Of a stretch of DNA of 64,000 nt, positions 1-8,462 are shown in pieces. The DNA is from JBCCQH01 sp039024435 (GTDB taxonomy: Bacteria > Bacteroidota > Bacteroidia > J057 > JADKCL01): the NCBI GenBank assembly GCA_039024435.1, contig JBCCQH010000003.1, positions 62,001 through 126,000 of the forward strand, in the 5' to 3' direction. The notes beneath the pieces were generated by a model. It was not told the origin of the DNA. It worked only from the letters and a program-made list of their open reading frames with translations, and ran no database searches. Each line of letters opens with the position of its first letter. Positions within the stretch are counted from its first letter, which is position 1. A program made the translations under genes and the position numbers.

Positions 1-956
1 CACTCGGGGTGCGCTTTGACCCAGGGGTGATCGGGCGCACACTGAAAAGCGATGTCCATCGCGATTTCGATGTCGTGTTCCAGGGCCTTTTTGATCAGGC
101 GTTTGAAATCTTTCAGCGTACCGAGTTCGGGGAGGAGGGCGGTGTGGCCACCTTCTTTCGCCCCGACGCCCCAGCAGGATCCGGGTTCGCCCGGTTCCGC
201 CGTCACCGAGTTGTTCTTGCCCTTGCGGTGAACCCGCCCAATCGGGTGGATCGGCGGCATGTACAAGGTATCAAACCCAAACTCCGCAATGCGGGGCAAC
301 AATTTCTCTACGTCCTTGAAAGACCCGTGCTGGCCTTCCACCGACGAAGCCGAACGGGGAAACAGCTCGTACCACGTACTGAATTCGGCTTTTTTCCGGT
401 CCACAAATACTTTGCGGGCCGGATACTCGACCACAAACCGGCGCTCGGGATGGGCCTGGAACAAGGCGTGCAACTCTTCGGAAACTGCTACCGCGGTTGC
501 TTCCGCATAGCGGGATTCATCGGCGAAGAGGGCCACCCATTCTTTGATTTGCTTTTTATGGCCTTTGGCGACTTTCTTTTGCAAGTAGTCCAGATACTGA
601 ACGCCGTCGAGCAACTCGACCGCGACCGTCTGACCGCCCTCAATTTTGCGTTCGATTTCGTGTTGCCAATTGAGGCCGTAATCGACCCAGCCTTCGACTT
701 TGTACTCGTAGGTGCCGGGGCTTTCGAGAGCAAATGCACCGCCCCAGCGGTCATTTCCCCGGTGGGTCATCGCAACCGAACGCCACTTGCGCTGCTTTTC
801 GTGGCGGTAGAGCAGGCGACCGTTGACCACGTCGTGGCCATCACCGTAGAGATCGATGGCTACCGACAGGGTGTCGCCGACGACCCGCTTGATGAAATAG
901 CGCCCGGCGTTGAGTTCAGGGCTGAGATTTTCCAGGATTACACGACTCTGCGACAT
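1..956 (-). CDS. glgE: Alpha-1,4-glucan:maltose-1-phosphate maltosyltransferase GlgE, N-terminal part (cut by window edge)
   Basis: Reading the minus strand from the ATG at 956 gives 318 codons with no stop before the window edge. GlgE transfers maltosyl units from maltose-1-phosphate onto alpha-1,4-glucan in the cytoplasm (GH13 subfamily 3). The first ~100 residues match the GlgE N-terminal beta domain. Then come VVEYPARKVFVDRKKAEFS, WYELFPRS, GFDTLYMPPIHPIGRVHRKG, a GGH stretch and MDIAFQCAPDHPWVKAHPE, the strongly conserved entry into the TIM barrel of this family. The catalytic Asp and Glu lie outside the window. Whether treS, pep2 or glgB follow cannot be seen. The 3' part is missing only because the window starts here. 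Confidence 0.9.
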   Translation of the reverse strand, partial: MSQSRVILENLSPELNAGRYFIKRVVGDTLSVAIDLYGDGHDVVNGRLLYRHEKQRKWRSVAMTHRGNDRWGGAFALESPGTYEYKVEGWVDYGLNWQHEIERKIEGGQTVAVELLDGVQYLDYLQKKVAKGHKKQIKEWVALFADESRYAEATAVAVSEELHALFQAHPERRFVVEYPARKVFVDRKKAEFSTWYELFPRSASSVEGQHGSFKDVEKLLPRIAEFGFDTLYMPPIHPIGRVHRKGKNNSVTAEPGEPGSCWGVGAKEGGHTALLPELGTLKDFKRLIKKALEHDIEIAMDIAFQCAPDHPWVKAHPE

Positions 957-1106
957 TGGGTTTCGGACTAAGTGTTATTTTGACGCTAAGGTAAGAAAAA
1001 AAATTTCATTTCTCATTTCTAATGGGGACTCCCTAGTTCGTTACCATGGCCCATTTGCTGGTAAAATTCGGAATCCACAAATCGGTCCGGAAGCGGAAGA
1101 AATCAC

Positions 1107-1114
1107 TATCTTTG
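1107..1114 (+). promoter_or_regulatory. Bacteroidota -7 element TATCTTTG
   Basis: TATCTTTG matches TAnnTTTG and lies 19 bp before the ATG at 1134. I do not see a clear TTG -33 element at the right distance, so the match is partial. Confidence 0.35.
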
Positions 1115-1133
1115 GGTTACCTGCAAAACCAGT

Positions 1134-1577
1134 ATGGACATCCTCAAAATGCTCAGTGTTGCCGGCCTATCTGCCCTCAAGGTCATTCCTGGAGCAGCAT
1201 TGGCGGTTGCCCGGGAACTCAATCCGGTAGAAATTTTCCTTTCCCTGTTTGTCGGTGGTATGCTGGGAATCATTTTTTTTGCATATTTCGGTACACGCAT
1301 TCGCAAGTGGCGCAAAGCGCGCCTTAAGAAACGCGGGGTCAACAAGCCGTTTAAAATCCGGCGGATCCGACGCATCATGCGCATCTGGAAGCGATTTGGC
1401 CTGGCGGGCGTAGCGGTGCTGACCCCACCGATGATCAGTCCACCGTTTGGGGCCATTATCGCCGTCGCCTTCGGCGAGCGCTTCGAACGCATCCTCGCGT
1501 TCATGGCGGTGAGCATGGCCCTCTGGGCGGGAATATTTGCATTGATTGGGAAACAAGTACTGGAATGGATTGGATAG
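1134..1577 (+). CDS. Small integral membrane protein, unknown function
   Basis: 147 residues. A hydrophobic N-terminus (residues ~1-25) and a second segment (FLSLFVGGMLGIIFFAYFG, ~34-52) are followed by a very basic cytoplasmic stretch rich in Arg/Lys (~53-88). Two more hydrophobic segments follow (~90-145), with TPPMISPPFGAIIAVAFG between them. The layout resembles small Bacteroidota membrane proteins related to the small multidrug export/DedA-like group, but I do not recognise a family with certainty. The stop overlaps the start of yjjG by 13 bp, so the two are probably co-transcribed. Topology is predicted by eye. Confidence 0.7.
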   Translation: MDILKMLSVAGLSALKVIPGAALAVARELNPVEIFLSLFVGGMLGIIFFAYFGTRIRKWRKARLKKRGVNKPFKIRRIRRIMRIWKRFGLAGVAVLTPPMISPPFGAIIAVAFGERFERILAFMAVSMALWAGIFALIGKQVLEWIG

Positions 1578-2275
1578 ACACTTCAAAAGTAGAATGGCTC
1601 TTTTTTGACCTCGACCACACGCTCTGGGATTACCAGCGCAATGCCAACGAGACCATGCGGGAGTTGTTCGTTCACTACGGCCCCAAAATGAGTCGGCAAG
1701 TTTCTTTTGAACGGTTCATCCGCACCTACCACGAACACAACTCCCGCCTTTGGAAACGCTACCGAGAGGACAAAATCGACTCGGCGACCCTGCGCCGCCT
1801 GCGCTGGGAGATCACCTTCCGAGATCTGGGGGTCGAAGTGGAGGACTGGGTAGAACAAATCAGTGAGGATTACCTGCAGTCCTGTCCCCGGAAGCCCTAT
1901 CTAATGCCCCATACCGAAGAAGTGCTGACCGCCCTCGGAGCCCGCTTCCCGATGCACATCATCACCAACGGTTTTCTGGAAGTCCAGCAGATCAAGCTGG
2001 ATGCTTCCGGCCTGACTCCATATTTTGAGCACATGACGACTCCAGATATGGTGGACGTCAAGAAGCCGAATCCTAAGATATTTCACCACGCAATGCAAGC
2101 GGTGGGAGCCGATCCGGCACGTTCGCTTCACGTGGGGGACAATTACGAAGCGGATGTATTGGGGGCGAAAGGTATCGGAATGCCGGTGGTCTACTACAAT
2201 TCCCGCGACGCACACAATCCCGACAATGTCCCCGAAATCCGTGATCTCCGCAAGCTGGCCGAATGGCTACTTTAG
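1565..2275 (+). CDS. yjjG: YjjG-family noncanonical pyrimidine nucleotidase (HAD superfamily)
   Basis: 236 residues, the usual length for YjjG. HAD motif I is FFDLDHTLWDY with Asp15 and Asp17 as nucleophile and acid/base. Motif II is ITNGF, motif III is the Lys of KKPNPKIF, and motif IV is HVGDNYEADVLGAKGIG. YjjG enzymes are cytosolic phosphatases that dephosphorylate noncanonical pyrimidine nucleoside monophosphates. The helical cap domain occupies about residues 20-100. The ATG overlaps the end of the preceding membrane-protein gene, and the gene converges with the minus-strand gene ending at 2293. Confidence 0.88.
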   Translation: MDWIDTSKVEWLFFDLDHTLWDYQRNANETMRELFVHYGPKMSRQVSFERFIRTYHEHNSRLWKRYREDKIDSATLRRLRWEITFRDLGVEVEDWVEQISEDYLQSCPRKPYLMPHTEEVLTALGARFPMHIITNGFLEVQQIKLDASGLTPYFEHMTTPDMVDVKKPNPKIFHHAMQAVGADPARSLHVGDNYEADVLGAKGIGMPVVYYNSRDAHNPDNVPEIRDLRKLAEWLL

Positions 2276-2292
2276 TACCCTAAAAACGTTGT

Positions 2293-3609
2293 TTACTCAC
2301 GAAATTTCCGGAACTTTTCGTCGAGTTCCCGGCGCACTTCTTCCCGGATTTGCTGAATAACGTCATCTTCCTTTTCGAACAACGCAGCAAAATCCTGATC
2401 AAGCTTGACCAGTCCCCGCTTCAGTTCCGTCAGGTCGATGCGCTCCTCTTCTAGCAATTGCTTGACCGAGGTGTTAAAGCCTTGCAATTGAGCGGTGATG
2501 CGATCAACCGCGGCCTGCGGGGTTTCCGCCCGGAAATGATCGAGGATTTCCTGCGGAATCTCCTCCGGCAACAGCCCCAGCTCCGCAACATCTTCCGGGC
2601 GGATCCGATCCACAAACTGCTGCACTTCCTCGGGCACCGGTTGTTTTCCCTGACCAATCGCAATCACCTCATCGCTGGTCTCAACGATGATGCGCAGCAA
2701 TTGCAGGACAACCTTCCGCCCCAGGGCCGGGGAATTTTGCAGGGCTTGCGGCGTGATGCCGAGTACGTTGCCCATGAGGTTGAGGCTGGACATGAGTTCC
2801 ACTTCCTGGGTCGAACTGACTTTGCCTTCTCGCATTGAGGTTTGAAAAAACTCTTTGAGCTGTTCCACCAGGGCTTCCGTGATGCCCTCCGGTGCGTGCA
2901 TCTTCCCCAATAGTTCGCGGTCGGCCTCCCCTTCAGGACCGTCGTACCAGGTTCGGAACAGTTTTCCGTAGACCAGGTCCCGGGGGTAGTACACATTGTC
3001 GGCAAATTCGTGGTCGCGGCCGCCCCGCGCCAGGATGACCAGCGCCAGCGCAAAGCTCCAATAGCCAAAAAAGTCGGCTCCGTGCTTCCGGTGGGACTCG
3101 TACCAGGGCAGCCCTTCCAAACCGGCGTAGTACCCAGTGAGAAATTGCTGAATCTCGGGGACGACCGCCGCTTCGGGACCGGTGAGGGCCCGCAGCAGAT
3201 GGCCATAAGGGGCCGGTGGAGGCGGAAAATCATCTTTTTCGTAGCCAAACAAATGGCTGAAAAACCGATCTGTTTCGGTGGCCGCAATGTCCTGCAAGTA
3301 CTGATCGGCCTGGTCGGCATCCCAGCGCAGGAGCACCATCAGGCACATCGAATCCATCGCGAGGTGGTAATTTTCTTTTTCCTGGAGGTCCGGCGCCGGA
3401 TCTCCCGACTCCCGCGCCTGCCGCAGGGCATCTGCGGCTTGGTGCAGGGCCCGAGACACTTCCGCGAGTTCCTGGCCCCGCGAGTACCGGTCAATCGCCA
3501 GCACGATATATGCCTTGGCCAGTTCCCAGCCCCGCTTCTCGCCGGATTTTCGCCAATTCCGAATTTGCGCTTCCCGGGTTCCTTTGGGGGCTCCCGTACC
3601 GTCGATCAT
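2293..3609 (-). CDS. DUF1911/PoNi-like protein, possible immunity protein
   Basis: 438 residues from the ATG at 3609. I prefer this start to the ATG at 3630 because an AGGAGAG sequence lies about 8 nt upstream. Residues ~190-230 read FFGYWSFALALVILARG then DNVYYPRDLV, which resembles the DUF1911 signature of PoNi-type immunity proteins (typically YYGYW...YYPYDLV). The C-terminal ~100 residues are charged, coiled-coil-like helices. Most of the protein is helical and it has no signal peptide. It is the last gene of the run headed by the 1297-residue toxin-like protein, which fits an immunity or chaperone role. That function is inference; the family resemblance is by eye. Confidence 0.55.
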   Translation of the reverse strand: MIDGTGAPKGTREAQIRNWRKSGEKRGWELAKAYIVLAIDRYSRGQELAEVSRALHQAADALRQARESGDPAPDLQEKENYHLAMDSMCLMVLLRWDADQADQYLQDIAATETDRFFSHLFGYEKDDFPPPPAPYGHLLRALTGPEAAVVPEIQQFLTGYYAGLEGLPWYESHRKHGADFFGYWSFALALVILARGGRDHEFADNVYYPRDLVYGKLFRTWYDGPEGEADRELLGKMHAPEGITEALVEQLKEFFQTSMREGKVSSTQEVELMSSLNLMGNVLGITPQALQNSPALGRKVVLQLLRIIVETSDEVIAIGQGKQPVPEEVQQFVDRIRPEDVAELGLLPEEIPQEILDHFRAETPQAAVDRITAQLQGFNTSVKQLLEEERIDLTELKRGLVKLDQDFAALFEKEDDVIQQIREEVRRELDEKFRKFRE

Positions 3610-3654
3610 AAATGCTTCTCTCCTCAACATAGCGGCAAAATTAGGATTTAGGGG

Positions 3655-4161
3655 TCAAGTCGCGCGTTTGCGGTCCTTGCGGGTTTTATAAATCGCGTAG
3701 ACGATGTATCCCACCACCAATACATCAATAAAAATGATCCAAAAGGGGGCTTCTCCCGGTTTCGAATTCCCAATTATAATCGCCTTTTCGGGATCGTTGG
3801 CGTCGTAGCAAATCCGAATCGAATCCCCTTCCTCGTAGCGATCCGCCAGCGAGGACTCCACTTGCTCATCGATGTAGTACCGCTGGCCAAATTCGTTCTC
3901 CCCGATCTGAAAGGCGTAGGTGATCTGGTACTTGCTTTGGTATTTGATGTAGAATTCCGCCTTGCGGGTGACCAGGGCCTGGGTGCGAATGCAGTCCTCA
4001 CTCTCGGCGTCACCGTAAGATGGCCAGAGAAAAACCGAGAGGTTCATGTAGACGAGTAGACCGGGTATCCCTACAAAAAACACGGCTACCAGGGAATAGT
4101 AGAGGATTTTTTGCCCGGGGGTACGTTCCTGTGGGCCCGGAGAAGGAGTTTCCGTACTCAT
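3655..4161 (-). CDS. DUF3592-like two-helix membrane protein
   Basis: 168 residues. One membrane helix lies at ~18-40 (ILYYSLVAVFFVGIPGLLVY) and another at ~140-160 (FWIIFIDVLVVGYIVYAIY). They flank a beta-rich extracytoplasmic domain with a C-terminal motif DSIRICYDANDPEKAII, typical of DUF3592 proteins (YDPxNPxxA near the second helix). The ATG overlaps the stop of the upstream toxin-like gene in ATGA, which implies translational coupling. In this position it could be a membrane-acting immunity protein or an accessory protein; the sequence cannot decide. Confidence 0.65.
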   Translation of the reverse strand: MSTETPSPGPQERTPGQKILYYSLVAVFFVGIPGLLVYMNLSVFLWPSYGDAESEDCIRTQALVTRKAEFYIKYQSKYQITYAFQIGENEFGQRYYIDEQVESSLADRYEEGDSIRICYDANDPEKAIIIGNSKPGEAPFWIIFIDVLVVGYIVYAIYKTRKDRKRAT

Positions 4162-7100
4162 TTTCTAACCGGGAAAGAATTGTTCGTACCGTCAAAGGTG
4201 CGCGGTGGAATGTTGCCGGCATTCCAGTTCTTCGCCACAGTAAACCGGCCATTGACGAATCGCCAATGGTAGCCCGCCGGCGGCTGGACCGTTGGCTTCC
4301 ACTTCCCGGCAGCAGCATCGTAACTGATCGGCGGGTGGGTAGCTTTGTTGCCGCCGTTTCGGGCAACGATGTCTTTGCCGTTGACGTTGCGGTAGTGATA
4401 GCCGCTGGGCGTATCCGGGCGGGCCTGCTTGACCACTTCTTCGGTGCCTTCCTCAACGACATCTTTCGTCCCTTCTTCAACGACGTCCTTCGTCCCTTCC
4501 TCAACGACATCTTTCGTCCCTTCCTCGACAACGTCTTTCGTCCCTTCCTCAACGACGTCCTTCGTCCCTTCCTCAACGACGTCTTTTGTCCCTTCCTCAA
4601 CGACATCTTTCGTCCCTTCCTCAACGACGTCTTTTGTCCCTTCCTCAACGACATCTTTCGTCCCTTCCTCAACGACATCTTTCGTCCCTTCTTCAACGAC
4701 ATCTTTCGTCCCTTCTTCAACGACATCTTTCGTCCCTTCCTCAACGACGTCCTTCGTCCCTTCCTCAACGACGTCCTTCGTCCCTTCCTCAACGACATCT
4801 TTCGTCCCTTCCTCGACAACGTCCTTCGTCCCTTCTTCAACTACATCTTTCGTCCCTTCCTCAACAATTTCCTTGGTGCTTTCTTCGGTAATTTCTTCCG
4901 AAGCTTCCTTGGTCAGGGCTTCGGTCGTTTCTTCCAACCCTTCTTTCACCACGGCTTCGGAGCCTTCACTCGTACCTTTTTTGATGGTGGCTTCGCCGAT
5001 TTCCTGCGTCGCTTCTTTGGTGACGGTCTCTGCACTTTCCTTCATCAATTTCGGGAAAAGGCGCTTGAGCAAATTGTTGAAAGCAGGAACGTCTTTGAGC
5101 TTGGCCCCCAGAATCGCGCCAAAGAGATTGCCGGCAAAGTTGATTCCGACGTTGTCCCAGGAGAATCCGTTCTTGAAGTCACCGACGTTGCCCGACTGGA
5201 TCACCGCATTGATGCCACTGCCGATACAATCGATGAACGTACCCGCAACCACTTCAATCCCGTCCGTGATGAGTTTGACGGTAAATACGCCTCCAATATT
5301 CTTGGACAAGGCACCGGTCAAAGCCGATCCGGCCCCGGCACCGAGCGCAGTAATCATGCCGCTGACCGCACCCGCGATTCCTGCCTTGGTAAGTCCCCAA
5401 CCGCTGAATTCTTTGCCATCCAGCCCGACATCGCACAGCAAGTAAGTGAGCATTCCGCCCAGCGCACCAACCGCGGCACCGACAGCCAGGGCTACCAAAA
5501 ATCCGCCGGACAAGAAGGCCGCAACCACAATTGTGGTTACCACAATGGCCACTACCACCTTGATTAAGGTGCCGAGCCACCACGCCAAGTCTATCCCAAA
5601 GCGGCCTTTGACCGCATCGTGCGCTTTCTGGGCTTTGTCTTTGATATCGGCGGGCAGTTCCCCGACCGTTGCCTTAAAGTTATTGCCCTTGGCCTCGGCG
5701 TCCTTTCCGAGCTTGTCCTTCAGCGCCTGGATCTTCGCATCGATCAGGGTGGTCTTGTCGGTCAGCGCTTTTTCAATGTCGCCAACGGCACCCGTTCCCT
5801 CTTCGTTGATCGCTTTGACCGTATTGGCATCGGTCTCTTTGATCTCCTTGACCCCGCGGTCTTCAATCCCCTTGGCTTGGGTGACAAAGTCATCGGAAAG
5901 CTGCTTCGCTTGCTCCCCGGCCGCCGTCGTAATCGGCTGGAAATGGGTCGGCGCCTTGTTCGCCTGCTTGGTCAACTCCGTTTTGATGTTGGCCAAGCCC
6001 GTATTCAGTTCACCCAGGACATTTTTGACCTGGGTCCGGATGCCTTCAAGTTTTTGGTTGAGCTTTGCTTTCAGCTCTTTGCCCTCAGCGAGTCCATTTT
6101 CGCGGGCCCACTTGACACCGGCCTCAACCTTGCCGGACATCTCCTTCGAGGCCTTTCCGGCCTCTTCCACGAGGGATCCTTTGAGCTTTTTCGCGGTCTC
6201 GTCGATGGCTTCCCCTTCGGCGTCGGCCGCATCCTTCAGATCCTTGAGCTGGTCCTTTTCACCCTTGATCAGGGCCTTTTCCGTCTTTCCCCACTCGGTC
6301 TCCAGCAACCCGACTTCGCGGTTCTTCGTCGCCAGCACGGCCGCCAGGGCATCTTTTTCCTGCTTATCGATGAACTCGATGGCCTTTTTCTTCCGCGTAG
6401 CGATGCCCTCCTTGCCGAAGCCCGCCTCATCGGTGATGTACTTGTCAGTATCGGGCGTACCGGCCTGGTCGAGGGCCTCGATATCGGCCTTGACCTCGTC
6501 GTCAAATTTCTTTTTGTATTCTTTCGCCGTGGCCCGGGCTGCCTCGACGCGCGCAGCGTGACGCTTTTGCTCGAAGTCATCGCCGTTGAGAAACTTGCGC
6601 ACCCGGTTCATTTCCGGGACCGGCATCTTCTCGTACTCCGCCGCCTTCTGATCCCCGATCGCAATTGCTTTGTCCCCCCAGGTCTTAGCCTTTCCGCGCA
6701 GCGCGGTTTTGTGGTCTTCCAGCGCAGTGGCCGCTTCGGCTTTCTTGTCGGTTATGAGCGTATCGAAAGCGGGGTCGGTCTTGTTAAATGCCGCCTCGAC
6801 CGCTTTGCGCTGCTTATTGGCGGCTCCGGAAATATTGCTGACCGCGGTGTCGTATTCCCCATTGATCGCCCCCAAAGAAGTCTCGTACTGCTTCTTTGCG
6901 GTGCGCATGGCCGCGCTGAACTTTTCCTTGATTTTGCCTTCTTCGGTCGAGCGATGCTGCTCGATGAGGGCTTTGGCACCTGTGATGTAGGTGTCTACGG
7001 TATCGGGGATGCCTTCCTTGAAATCGTCGATCTTCTTGACTTCGGCCTTTCCATCGCGCTCAAAATCATCGATGTCGCCCTTCATCGTCAACATCTGCTG

Positions 7101-8051
7101 GGCCAGAATGGCCTCGATCATCGTCGGTGGTATGATGAAGCCTTGCTGCTGGGGATCTGGTTTCATCTGGATCGGGCCACCTGATCCGGCGACCGGGGAC
7201 GCTGTGTCTCCTCCGCCCGGCACACTCGCCAGGAAAGTACCGTTGCCATAATCGTGTACGATGGACTCCGGCGACAACCCACTGGCCTCCGCCGCAGTCA
7301 CCACTTTCAGGGAAAGAGAGGCCGCCAATTGGGCGGGATCGGGAGTTTCCCCCCCACTGATCGATTCCCCGCCTCCGCCGGATCCACTCCCCATATTCGT
7401 TGCACCGCCGCCGTTCGCCATCGGCGAACCATTGGCTTCGCCGGCGCTGTTCTCGTCCGCTCCGGCGCTGCCCGCGGCGCCATTGCCGCCCACTTCGCCG
7501 CCATCAGCGCCATCTGAACCGCCTGCTTCCGCATCGTTCGCCTGATCTTCCGCCACCGCTTCCGGAGCGGGGGTGGCTTCTTCTTCCTTGTCTTCCTGTT
7601 CTTCCTCTTTCTCTTCTTCCTGCTCGGCTTCTTCCTCTTCCTTTTCGTCTGCTTCCGGCGATTCTTGCTCGGCCTCGGGCAGCGCTTCGGGTTCTTGCTC
7701 GGCTTCTTCCGCGCTCGCCGCTTCCGCCTGCAATTCGCGTTCCGGATCTTCCTCGTCCATCTGATGCAGTTCTTCTGCATCGCCTTCGAAACTCAGCTGT
7801 TGGAGGTCCAATTTCTCCGATTCCGCATCTTCTTCCCGGGCCCGACTCGGCTCGGGGGGAGCAATCGGTCCGGCAAAATTTCCGTCAGCATTTTCCGGCT
7901 CACTTTCTACGAAACCCGCCAAGCTGTCCGGCGCTTGCTGAAAGTTGATTGCGGGAGGGGCCAAAGTCTGCGCGGGGGAGACTTCCTCCATGCGGTCGAC
8001 TTGGGGCTTCTTTTTCCGGGTTATCCGTTGAAACTGACGAATTTTGGTCAC
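4158..8051 (-). CDS. Large polymorphic-toxin-like / eCIS-cargo-like protein with octapeptide repeats
   Basis: 1297 residues, starting at a GTG. In order: a short basic segment; an acidic Glu/Ala/Gly-rich disordered region (~20-260); a long charged helical region (~300-790) with repeated Lys/Glu/Ala-rich segments; a hydrophobic, Gly-rich segment (~800-960) with LIKVVVAIVVTTIVVAAFLS and LVALAVGAAVGALGGMLTYL; an amphipathic stretch; about 17 copies of GTKDVVEE; and two copies of a GYHxRxVNGxxxVARN-type motif at the very end. Large proteins of this build are known as polymorphic toxins or as cargo of extracellular contractile injection systems, where a variable toxin domain normally follows the GYHW motif. 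Here the protein stops right after it. No contractile tail genes are in the window. Function is inferred. Confidence 0.6.
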   Translation of the reverse strand: MTKIRQFQRITRKKKPQVDRMEEVSPAQTLAPPAINFQQAPDSLAGFVESEPENADGNFAGPIAPPEPSRAREEDAESEKLDLQQLSFEGDAEELHQMDEEDPERELQAEAASAEEAEQEPEALPEAEQESPEADEKEEEEAEQEEEKEEEQEDKEEEATPAPEAVAEDQANDAEAGGSDGADGGEVGGNGAAGSAGADENSAGEANGSPMANGGGATNMGSGSGGGGESISGGETPDPAQLAASLSLKVVTAAEASGLSPESIVHDYGNGTFLASVPGGGDTASPVAGSGGPIQMKPDPQQQGFIIPPTMIEAILAQQMLTMKGDIDDFERDGKAEVKKIDDFKEGIPDTVDTYITGAKALIEQHRSTEEGKIKEKFSAAMRTAKKQYETSLGAINGEYDTAVSNISGAANKQRKAVEAAFNKTDPAFDTLITDKKAEAATALEDHKTALRGKAKTWGDKAIAIGDQKAAEYEKMPVPEMNRVRKFLNGDDFEQKRHAARVEAARATAKEYKKKFDDEVKADIEALDQAGTPDTDKYITDEAGFGKEGIATRKKKAIEFIDKQEKDALAAVLATKNREVGLLETEWGKTEKALIKGEKDQLKDLKDAADAEGEAIDETAKKLKGSLVEEAGKASKEMSGKVEAGVKWARENGLAEGKELKAKLNQKLEGIRTQVKNVLGELNTGLANIKTELTKQANKAPTHFQPITTAAGEQAKQLSDDFVTQAKGIEDRGVKEIKETDANTVKAINEEGTGAVGDIEKALTDKTTLIDAKIQALKDKLGKDAEAKGNNFKATVGELPADIKDKAQKAHDAVKGRFGIDLAWWLGTLIKVVVAIVVTTIVVAAFLSGGFLVALAVGAAVGALGGMLTYLLCDVGLDGKEFSGWGLTKAGIAGAVSGMITALGAGAGSALTGALSKNIGGVFTVKLITDGIEVVAGTFIDCIGSGINAVIQSGNVGDFKNGFSWDNVGINFAGNLFGAILGAKLKDVPAFNNLLKRLFPKLMKESAETVTKEATQEIGEATIKKGTSEGSEAVVKEGLEETTEALTKEASEEITEESTKEIVEEGTKDVVEEGTKDVVEEGTKDVVEEGTKDVVEEGTKDVVEEGTKDVVEEGTKDVVEEGTKDVVEEGTKDVVEEGTKDVVEEGTKDVVEEGTKDVVEEGTKDVVEEGTKDVVEEGTKDVVEEGTKDVVEEGTKDVVEEGTEEVVKQARPDTPSGYHYRNVNGKDIVARNGGNKATHPPISYDAAAGKWKPTVQPPAGYHWRFVNGRFTVAKNWNAGNIPPRTFDGTNNSFPVRK
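4449..4861 (-). repeat. 24-bp tandem repeat, about 17 units, encoding GTKDVVEE
   Basis: On the plus strand the unit reads approximately ttcctcaacgacatctttcgtccc, with silent variation (acatct/acgtcc/acgtct, ttcctc/ttcttc, tcgaca/tcaacg). I count 17 units ending in gtccc. The 24-bp length keeps the frame of the minus-strand gene, and the substitutions are largely synonymous. That points to selection on the peptide and to expansion by slippage or unequal exchange. Confidence 0.92.
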
Positions 8052-8462
8052 GAGAAGAAAATTAAATTAGCTGAAGAAATAGATCGAGATTGACAATTCA
8101 TAAATTTAACGCTTCCTGCCCATGATCGAAAATATAATTGCCCTTACAAGAACTAAAATTTCAATTAAATTACCGCGAACACTCCCGATTTCTGATTTCC
8201 GCAAGTCAAAGCACCGCATCCTACCCCACTGGAAGCAACGTGCAGCACCCATGGGAAATTAAAAATTAATCGATTGAAACGTCTCCCGCCAATTGGAAAT
8301 CGGATCTTGCGTCGCGCGTGATCCCACGCGTTTACGGGATAAAATCGGGGCCTGGCGGTTCATTTTCGTCATTGGTTGCGCGTTCCGAGCGCGCCAATTG
8401 GAAAATGGAAATCGATCAATTGGAAATTCTCCCGCGTCCATTGGAAATCTTTAACTTGAGGC
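8052..8462. other. 411-bp intergenic region with iterated ATTGGAAAT motifs
   Basis: No convincing ORF. The left half is AT-rich and probably carries the promoter of the minus-strand toxin-like gene. The right half holds four near-identical 12-mers around CAATTGGAAAT, at 8289-8300, 8394-8405, 8416-8427 and 8437-8448. The first and last are also preceded by TCTCCCGC. Function is unknown; binding sites for a regulator are one possibility. Confidence 0.6.

Noticed and set aside
9..971. A plus-strand open frame of 320 codons at the left edge
   Set aside because: The minus strand encodes well-conserved GlgE sequence in the same place.
4449..4861. CRISPR array
   Set aside because: Units are contiguous 24-bp coding repeats with no unique spacers and they keep a reading frame.
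4429..5567. Plus-strand open frames across the repeat region
   Set aside because: They arise from the stop-free 24-bp repeat read on the other strand and show only low-complexity sequence.
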